Shown here piece by piece: positions 56,119 to 64,000 of a stretch of 64,000 nt of DNA. The position numbers and the translations under genes were made by a program. This stretch comes from Pseudomonadota bacterium (lineage in GTDB: Bacteria > Desulfobacterota > Desulfovibrionia > Desulfovibrionales > Desulfomicrobiaceae), in assembly GCA_018902545.1 (NCBI GenBank), contig JAHIQM010000015.1, positions 310,001 to 374,000 on the forward strand, written 5' to 3'. The stretch's first letter is position 1. Each line of letters starts with the position of its first letter. Below the pieces are notes generated by a model, which did no database searches, was not told the DNA's origin, and saw only the letters and a list, made by a program, of their open reading frames with translations.

Positions 56119-57884
56119 TGGCCTCACGCACGATTTTCGGGATTCCCGTCTCGGCAGGCATCGCCATCGGCCGGGCCTATTATCTCAACAAGAGCCATTT
56201 TTCCGGTACGGTCCGCCAGACCGTGGCCGACGCGGACGTGCCTTTTGAAGTCAAACGCCTGACCCAGGCCTTCGAAGACGCCCTGCACGACCTGGAACGC
56301 ATCCTGACTCTTGTCCCGGAAGATCTCAAAGAGCACTCGGCCATCATCGAGTCGCATCTGATGATGCTCAGGGACCACAAGTTCCGCAAGCGGGCCCTGG
56401 ATCACATCACCACCTCCAAGGTCAACGCCGAATGGTCCCTGGAACGGGCCGTGGGCGATGTTGAGGAGATATTCGCCTCCATCGCCGACGAGTACCTGCG
56501 CCAGCGCATGCAGGATGTGCGTCTGGTGGCCGAGCGGGTGCTGGGCAAGCTGGTGGGCGGCGGCAACGGCCATCAGGCCATCAAGTACCGCGCCATCCTT
56601 CTGGCGCACGATCTCTCCCCCGCCGACACCATCGAGCTCGACGTCAACAAGATCATGGCTTTCGCTACGGCCCAGGGCGGAAAGACCTCCCACGCGGGCA
56701 TCCTCGCCCGGTCCCTGCAGATTCCGGCCGTGGTCGGCGTGGAGGGCCTTGGCGATGATCTGGCCGAGGGCGGGATCATCATCCTCGACGGGTTCCACGG
56801 GCGCATCATCATCGACCCCGATGAGGACGAACTGGCCCGCTACACGGATCTGCAGATCCAGTTCGAGAGCTATCAGGCCACCATCATGCGCTCCTGCCAC
56901 CTGCCCGCCGAAACCATCGACGGCTACCGGGTGCAGGTTCTGGCCAACATCGAGCTTTTCGAGGAGGTTGTCGCGGTCAACGACAACGGGGGAGAGGGCA
57001 TCGGGCTGTTTCGTTCCGAATACAGCTACTTAAGCCGCGACAGGATGCCCAGCGAAGAAGAGCTGACCGAAATTTACATGGACATGGCCTCCCTGGTCGC
57101 TCCCAAGAAGCTTGTCATCCGCACCCTCGACGTGGGCGCGGACAAGCTCATGCGCATGCAGAGCTCGACCGAGGCCAATCCTGCTCTGGGGCTGCGGGCC
57201 ATCCGCTACTGCCTCAAACACCGCGAAGTGTTCCGCACCCAGCTGCGCGCCATTTTGAAGGCCAGCGTGCTTGGCAACGTGTCCATCATGTTCCCCATGA
57301 TCTCGGGCCTGCAGGAGCTGGTGGAGGTCAAGAAGTTCTACCGCGAGGTGCAGCAGGAGATGCACAGCCAGGGGATCTGCTTTCGCGAGGACATGCCCAT
57401 GGGCATTATGGTCGAGGTGCCCAGCGCCGTCATCACCGCCGATTTCCTGGCTCGGGAGGTGGACTTTTTCAGCATCGGCACCAATGACCTGATCCAGTAT
57501 TCGCTCGGCATCGACCGCACCAACAAGGACGTGTCTTACCTGTATCAACCGCTGCATCCGGCCATCGTGCGCTCCATCAAATGGGTGGTGGACTCGGCCC
57601 ACCGGGCGGGCATCGAGGTCTGCCTGTGCGGCGAGCTGGCCGCCGACCCGTTTTGCATCCCTGTGCTCATGGGCATGCAGGTCGACTCCATCAGCCTCGG
57701 GCCTCAGGCCATCCCCGGCATCAAGCGCATCGTGCGACAGGCCTCCATGGAGGAGTGCAGCGCGCTTTTAAAGCAGGTCATGGCCAGCCATTCGGTGGCC
57801 CGCAACAACAAACTCGTCCGGGAAATGATCTTCCGTCGCTTTCCCGAAGAGCTTATGTTCTACTCCTCCCTGGTGGACGACTAG
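56118..57884 (+). CDS. ptsI: PTS enzyme I
   Basis: 588 residues with the phospho-His motif GGKTSHAGILARSLQIPAVVG and the C-terminal PEP-binding barrel (GLFRSEYSYL, FFSIGTNDLIQYSLGIDR, CGELAADP). It phosphorylates HPr from PEP. Normal length; coupled to ptsH. Confidence 0.97.
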   Translation: MASRTIFGIPVSAGIAIGRAYYLNKSHFSGTVRQTVADADVPFEVKRLTQAFEDALHDLERILTLVPEDLKEHSAIIESHLMMLRDHKFRKRALDHITTSKVNAEWSLERAVGDVEEIFASIADEYLRQRMQDVRLVAERVLGKLVGGGNGHQAIKYRAILLAHDLSPADTIELDVNKIMAFATAQGGKTSHAGILARSLQIPAVVGVEGLGDDLAEGGIIILDGFHGRIIIDPDEDELARYTDLQIQFESYQATIMRSCHLPAETIDGYRVQVLANIELFEEVVAVNDNGGEGIGLFRSEYSYLSRDRMPSEEELTEIYMDMASLVAPKKLVIRTLDVGADKLMRMQSSTEANPALGLRAIRYCLKHREVFRTQLRAILKASVLGNVSIMFPMISGLQELVEVKKFYREVQQEMHSQGICFREDMPMGIMVEVPSAVITADFLAREVDFFSIGTNDLIQYSLGIDRTNKDVSYLYQPLHPAIVRSIKWVVDSAHRAGIEVCLCGELAADPFCIPVLMGMQVDSISLGPQAIPGIKRIVRQASMEECSALLKQVMASHSVARNNKLVREMIFRRFPEELMFYSSLVDD

Positions 57885-57907
57885 ATTACAACTTCAAGGA
57901 TTTTTTC

Positions 57908-58372
57908 ATGTGCGCCAAGCCCACAGGCATCAAGATCATCGCGGCCAACCGCAAGGCCCGTCATTTTTTCGAGCTCCTCGAATTCATCGAGGCTGGCATC
58001 ATGCTGACCGGTTCCGAGGTTAAATCCCTGCGCGAGGGCAAGGTCAACTTCATGGACGGGTATGTGCGCATCGGGGGCGGCGAGGCTTTTCTTTCGGGCG
58101 TGCACATCTCCACCTACGCCAACGCGGGCTATGCCCAGCATGTGCCGGACCGCGAGAGAAAGCTGCTCATGCACCGGCACGAGATCAATTCGCTCAAGTC
58201 CAAGATGGAGCAGAAGGGGCTGACTCTGGTGCCGACCAAACTCTATTTCAAGGACGGCAAGATCAAGATCGAGCTGGCCCTGGCCAAGGGCAAGAAGGTC
58301 TACGACCGGCGAGAGGACTTGAAGCAGAAGGCCGTGAACCGTGACACGGAGCGGGAGATGAACCGTTTCTGA
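57908..58372 (+). CDS. smpB: SsrA-binding protein SmpB
   Basis: 154 residues with GIKIIAANRKARHFFELLE, GSEVKSLREGKVNF and the basic tail KKVYDRREDLKQKAVNRDTE. It binds tmRNA for ribosome rescue; no tmRNA gene is visible in the window. AAGGA lies before ATG 57908; the listed start lies far inside ptsI. Confidence 0.96.
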   Translation: MCAKPTGIKIIAANRKARHFFELLEFIEAGIMLTGSEVKSLREGKVNFMDGYVRIGGGEAFLSGVHISTYANAGYAQHVPDRERKLLMHRHEINSLKSKMEQKGLTLVPTKLYFKDGKIKIELALAKGKKVYDRREDLKQKAVNRDTEREMNRF

Positions 58373-58392
58373 GGGCTTTGTCGCAAAAGCGG

Positions 58393-58968
58393 TCAGGCCG
58401 GTTGGTTGATGCCCGTCAGGTATTGGTCCACAGTCACGCAGGACATGCCCGCATCGCGGATGTCGCGGATATTGGCCTGGTGGATTTCGTTCGTCCGCGA
58501 GGACGATGCATCGGTCAAGAGGCTCATGTGGTAACCCAGGCTCAGGCCGTCGAAGAGGGTCGTGCGCAGGCAAAAGGGAAGCTGTGTGCCGGTCACGGCC
58601 AGGTGGGTCACGCCCTTGCGGCGCAGTATCAGGTCCAGTTCCGTGAACATGAAAGCGCTGAAGCGCTGCTTGACGATGCGGTATTCGCCCTCCACGGGCT
58701 CGAGGCCGGGCGCGATGCGAACTCCCTGGGTGCCGGGAACGACCATGTTTTTTTCTTTCAGGGCGTGAAGACGGGTGATCTCCACGTCCGATCCGTCGGC
58801 GCGGTACTCGCGCACGATGTGAAAGACCGGCAGGCCAAGGTCGCGAAATCGGCCCAGGACCCTGCGGATGACCGGGATGGTGGCGTGGGCGCCGGGTACT
58901 TCGCAGGCCCCGCCGGGCACGGCGAAGTCGTGTTGCATGTCGATGATGAGCAGCGCGTGGCTGTCCAT
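58393..58968 (-). CDS. Isochorismatase-family cysteine hydrolase
   Basis: 191 residues with ALLIIDMQHDFAVPGG (catalytic Asp), VKQRFSAF (Lys) and TGTQLPFCLRTTLFDG (Cys). Members hydrolyse isochorismate, nicotinamide or related amides and ethers. It is a single gene convergent with smpB. Substrate unknown. Confidence 0.88.
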   Translation of the reverse strand: MDSHALLIIDMQHDFAVPGGACEVPGAHATIPVIRRVLGRFRDLGLPVFHIVREYRADGSDVEITRLHALKEKNMVVPGTQGVRIAPGLEPVEGEYRIVKQRFSAFMFTELDLILRRKGVTHLAVTGTQLPFCLRTTLFDGLSLGYHMSLLTDASSSRTNEIHQANIRDIRDAGMSCVTVDQYLTGINQPA

Positions 58969-59105
58969 GGCTTCTCCGGGTTGTCATTGTGAAAAATCTG
59001 CCCTAGTGCGTGAACTCGGGCATGGGTCCGCTTTCTAGCCGGAGCATCCGCCCTCGGCAAGAGACTCTTTTATCCCCAAGACCAACGAGTCGGGAGTATA
59101 CGTTC

Positions 59106-61622
<2,517 letters not shown>

Positions 61623-61628
61623 TCAGCG

Positions 61629-61660
61629 ACGAAAACCCCGGGTAGCGCCGGGGTTTTCGT
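61629..61660. terminator. Bidirectional terminator between secA and the ParE-like gene
   Basis: A perfect 13-base stem, ACGAAAACCCCGG and CCGGGGTTTTCGT, with a six-base loop. T runs lie in both arms, so it can end secA and the convergent toxin-antitoxin unit. Confidence 0.88.
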
Positions 61661-61669
61661 TTGCAAAGA

Positions 61670-61954
61670 TCACCACACTGCCGGTGGCTTCTGACTGGTG
61701 TGGAAGACGCGCAATATTTCGACGACGCCTTTTCGGACCCGGTACGGCAGGAGGTAGGGATAGTTCACCAGAACCAGTTCTCTGGTCCCGGGGACGCGCC
61801 CTGCACGTCCGACTTCCGGGAAGTGGGCGAGATCAGCGCTCCGTTTTCTGATTTCGGCATATACGTTCATGGCCATTTCAGGATCGTCGAGAGCGATGTG
61901 GTCCATTTGGAGGTCAAGATCGCGGAGCGCAGCTCGAAGCCACTTAACCCGCAC
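61670..61954 (-). CDS. RelE/ParE-family toxin
   Basis: About 94 residues (101 from the listed ATG 61975): VKWLRAALRDLDLQMDHIA, ADLAHFPEVGRAGRVPGTRE and YPYLLPYRV are typical of ParE toxins. GTG 61954 has GGAG five bases upstream and overlaps the antitoxin stop. It is paired with the upstream RHH antitoxin gene. Confidence 0.87.
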   Translation of the reverse strand: MRVKWLRAALRDLDLQMDHIALDDPEMAMNVYAEIRKRSADLAHFPEVGRAGRVPGTRELVLVNYPYLLPYRVRKGVVEILRVFHTSQKPPAVW

Positions 61955-62186
61955 GGTAGCTCCACTTCGCGTCAATCGCGGTCAATTCCTCGTCCGTGGC
62001 GAAGTCACCTGCGTCCGCTTCCTGCAGGGCTTTGCGGATTTCGGCGACCTGCCACGCCTCGCGTGCAATGTATTCTTCCATCGCCTGGTTGATGAGGAAC
62101 GCGCGGGATCGTGCGGTTTTTTTCGCTAACTCGTTGAATTTAAGGATCAGCTCTTCACTGGTTCGGATCGAAATCTGGGTGGACAT
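61944..62186 (-). CDS. Ribbon-helix-helix antitoxin
   Basis: 80 residues: an RHH domain (TQISIRTSEELILKFNELAK, RAFLINQAMEEYI) and an acidic C-terminal tail that would wrap the toxin. It precedes and overlaps the ParE-like gene, so the pair probably represses its own promoter. Confidence 0.85.
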   Translation of the reverse strand: MSTQISIRTSEELILKFNELAKKTARSRAFLINQAMEEYIAREAWQVAEIRKALQEADAGDFATDEELTAIDAKWSYRAG

Positions 62187-62296
62187 GGCGTACTCCTCAA
62201 AAGTTGTGATTCAATGTAATCTTTTTGATCACAATCGTCGAGGCTTTCTCACTTTCAGATCTTAATCCGCGACGATTTTCCTTTATCTCGTGGTGT

Positions 62297-62345
62297 AAAA
62301 ACAAGAACGGCGCAGGCCGGGGATCACACCCCGGCCCGCGCCGTT
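62297..62345 (-). terminator. Terminator of the proW/proX unit
   Basis: A long stem, AACGGCGC-GGCCGGGG with CCCCGGCC-GCGCCGTT (one mismatch), with a six-base loop. On the minus strand it is followed by a T-rich run and lies about 20 bases after the proX stop. Confidence 0.85.
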
Positions 62346-62367
62346 CAGCGTCGTATTCAGACCGCCG

Positions 62368-63207
62368 TTATTTGCCCATCCAGCCCTTCACGGTATCCGG
62401 GTATTCTTTCAGGAAGCGTTGAGCGTTTTCCTCGGGGCTGCCGCCTTCCTGGTTCCAGGCCATGACCATCTGCAGCTGAGCCGGGGAATCCCACTTGAAG
62501 TTGGAGAAGAAGGCGTGCACTTCAGGCATGTCCTTGTCCAGGCCCTTGCGCACAATGGCCTCGATTTTTTCCTCGCCGCCCAGCACGCCCTTGGGGTCAT
62601 CCAGGTATTTGAGTTCCCACTTGCCGAACATCCAATGCGGGGACCAGGCGGTGACGACCACCCATTCCTGATTCTTGATGGCGTTGTCCAGGGCAGCGGT
62701 CATGGTTGCACCAGAGCCTTCCATGAGTTCGAGTTTGTTCAGGTTATAGTCAGCCATGGCCTGCTCGGAGAGCTTCATGAGCCCCGCGCCGGGGTCTATG
62801 CCGATGATCTTGCCGCTGAACTTGTCGGCGTTGGCATTGAGTTCCTCGATGGAGCCTATGGTCACGTAGGCAGGCACGGCCCAACCAAGCTTGGCCCCGC
62901 CGGAAACCACGGACACTTTTTCGACCTTGTCCTTGACCTTCTCATAGTAGTCGGCGTGGGTCACGGGCAGCCAGGCCGTGACCATGGCGTCCACGTCACC
63001 TGTGCCCAGGGCCTGCCACATGGCCGCTGCCGCGACAGGCAGAGTTTCGACTTCATAGCCCATTTGCTCCAGGGCGGCCTTGGCCGTCGCGGTGCTGGCC
63101 GTGGCGCAGTCCCATTCCACGTAGGCGATGCGGACTTTGCCTTTGGAGGCGAGGGCCGGGGCGGCCACAAACATCAGACAGATAAGGGTGAGTAGAATTT
63201 TTCTCAT
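62368..63207 (-). CDS. proX: Glycine betaine ABC transporter substrate-binding protein
   Basis: 279 residues with a signal peptide (about 1-20, ending PALAS) and OpuAC-type sequence (VRIAYVEWDCATASTATAKA, VTAWLPVTHADYYE, VVTAWSPHWMFGKWELKYLD). The Trp-rich stretches fit a cage for quaternary amines. It follows proW by about 20 bases and is the last gene before the terminator. Confidence 0.9.
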   Translation of the reverse strand: MRKILLTLICLMFVAAPALASKGKVRIAYVEWDCATASTATAKAALEQMGYEVETLPVAAAAMWQALGTGDVDAMVTAWLPVTHADYYEKVKDKVEKVSVVSGGAKLGWAVPAYVTIGSIEELNANADKFSGKIIGIDPGAGLMKLSEQAMADYNLNKLELMEGSGATMTAALDNAIKNQEWVVVTAWSPHWMFGKWELKYLDDPKGVLGGEEKIEAIVRKGLDKDMPEVHAFFSNFKWDSPAQLQMVMAWNQEGGSPEENAQRFLKEYPDTVKGWMGK

Positions 63208-63226
63208 ACGTTTCTCCTTTTGATTT

Positions 63227-64000
63227 TTAATTTTCTTTGCGGGTGCCCAGCTTCTGCAGCACCCGGTCCAGGATCATGGCCACGATGACGATGGCGATGC
63301 CCGCCTCGAACCCGCGTCCCATCTGCAGGCGCTGGATGGCCTTCCATACTTCTCCGCCGAGCCCCTTGGCGCCGATCATGGACGCGATGACAACCATGGA
63401 CAGGGCCAGCATGACCGTCTGATTGATGCCGGCCATGATGGTCGGCGAGGCCAGGGGCAGGTCCAGCTTGAACAGCCGCTGCATGCGCGTCGCGCCGAAG
63501 GCGGTGGAGCATTCCACAAGCTCCGCAGGAATCTGCCGGATGCCGAGGCACGTGAAGCGGATCGCTGGAGGCATGGAAAAGATGACTGTGGAAAAAATGG
63601 CCGCAGTCTTGCCCAGACCGAAAAACGGGATGGCCGGGATCAGGTAGACAAAGGCGGGCATGGTCTGCATCACGTCGAGGATGGGCATGACAACCTTGTA
63701 TGCACCCTTGCTGATGGCCACGCAGATGCCCAGCGGCACGCCGATGGCGATGGCGCAGAGTGTTGCCACCACGACCAGGGCGAGGGTGCTTACCGTCGCA
63801 GCCCAGAGACCCATGTTCCAGATCAGGGCCAGGCCCAGGGCGCTGCCCACGGTGAGTTTGCGGTCTTTGGTCAGAAACCACACGCCAACTCCTACGAGCA
63901 CGATGAAAACCGGGATCGGCACAAGCAGGAGCCCGCTTTCCATGGCTCCCAAGACTGTTTCCACCACCTTGGCGCTGGCCTTGGTGATAAACGACAGGTG
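63227..64000 (-). CDS. proW: Glycine betaine ABC transporter permease (5' end outside the window)
   Basis: The frame stays open to the window edge. The ORF-track GTG at 63967 is probably internal, since HLSFITKASAKVVETVL reads on upstream without a stop and resembles longer ProW proteins. The product has several membrane segments and the EAA-type loop ECSTAFGATRMQRLFKLDLP. With proX it imports glycine betaine; the ATPase gene is presumably upstream, beyond the window. Confidence 0.9.
   Translation of the reverse strand, partial: HLSFITKASAKVVETVLGAMESGLLLVPIPVFIVLVGVGVWFLTKDRKLTVGSALGLALIWNMGLWAATVSTLALVVVATLCAIAIGVPLGICVAISKGAYKVVMPILDVMQTMPAFVYLIPAIPFFGLGKTAAIFSTVIFSMPPAIRFTCLGIRQIPAELVECSTAFGATRMQRLFKLDLPLASPTIMAGINQTVMLALSMVVIASMIGAKGLGGEVWKAIQRLQMGRGFEAGIAIVIVAMILDRVLQKLGTRKEN

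Noticed and set aside
57881-58987. 368-codon minus-strand ORF spanning smpB and the isochorismatase-family gene
   Set aside because: The supported minus-strand gene is 58393-58968 in another frame; the longer frame has Arg/Pro-rich shadow composition.

Overview
The window looks like chromosome from a Gram-negative sulfate reducer of the Desulfovibrionales (a Desulfomicrobium- or Desulfovibrio-like bacterium). This is inferred from protein character, from the housekeeping order ffh-rpsP-KH-rimM-trmD-rplS-rnhB-yraN-rsmI-PTS-smpB, from the TrmD carrying an extra C-terminal domain, and from the Pgl-type glycosylation genes. No rRNA, tRNA or CRISPR array was seen.

Layout. 0-3.9 kb: a receiver-TPR protein coupled to a small CxxC protein, a U32 peptidase-family protein and a ComEA-like HhH protein. 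3.9-9.6 kb: a winged-helix/degenerate nucleotidyltransferase protein and four MNT nucleotidyltransferase genes, two of them paired with HEPN-like genes carrying RX4HXY, placed around the GDP-fucose genes gmd and fcl. 9.6-15.6 kb: an AT-rich block with a Wzx flippase, an unrecognised glycan-type protein, two decayed ISL3-family insertion sequences and two GT2 glycosyltransferases. 15.8-24.6 kb: a complete-looking Pgl-type N-glycosylation locus: SDR, PglA-like GT4, STT3/PglB oligosaccharyltransferase, PglC, PglD, PglE and PglF. 24.7-26.1 kb: cysC-cysQ, making PAPS and clearing PAP. 26.5-38.9 kb: rmlA-rmlC-rmlB, Wzm/Wzt ABC export, several glycan-modifying or glycosyltransferase genes (one truncated) and a WbaP-type initiating transferase. 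38.9-44.8 kb, minus strand: polysaccharide deacetylase, GT4, a YrbL-like kinase-fold protein, MsbA and an O-antigen ligase, all LPS core or O-antigen functions.

From 44.9 kb the content is housekeeping: larB (minus), an NtrC-type sigma-54 activator with a degenerate receiver, an aminotransferase, the ffh to rsmI translation cluster, PTS IID-HPr-EI, smpB, an isochorismatase-family hydrolase (minus), secA, a ParE/RHH toxin-antitoxin pair (minus) and the proX/proW glycine betaine transporter (minus; proW runs off the window).

The surface-glycan genes suggest at least two Und-PP-linked assembly lines. One is started by PglC on a bacillosamine-type sugar and ends on protein through STT3. The other is started by WbaP and exported through Wzm/Wzt or Wzx, with WaaL ligation to lipid A-core. 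Four copies of one palindromic repeat lie directly upstream of stt3, rmlA, the aminotransferase gene and trmD. The most rewarding items are the Pgl locus with adjacent PAPS genes, the duplicated MNT/HEPN cassettes around gmd-fcl, and the repeat family.
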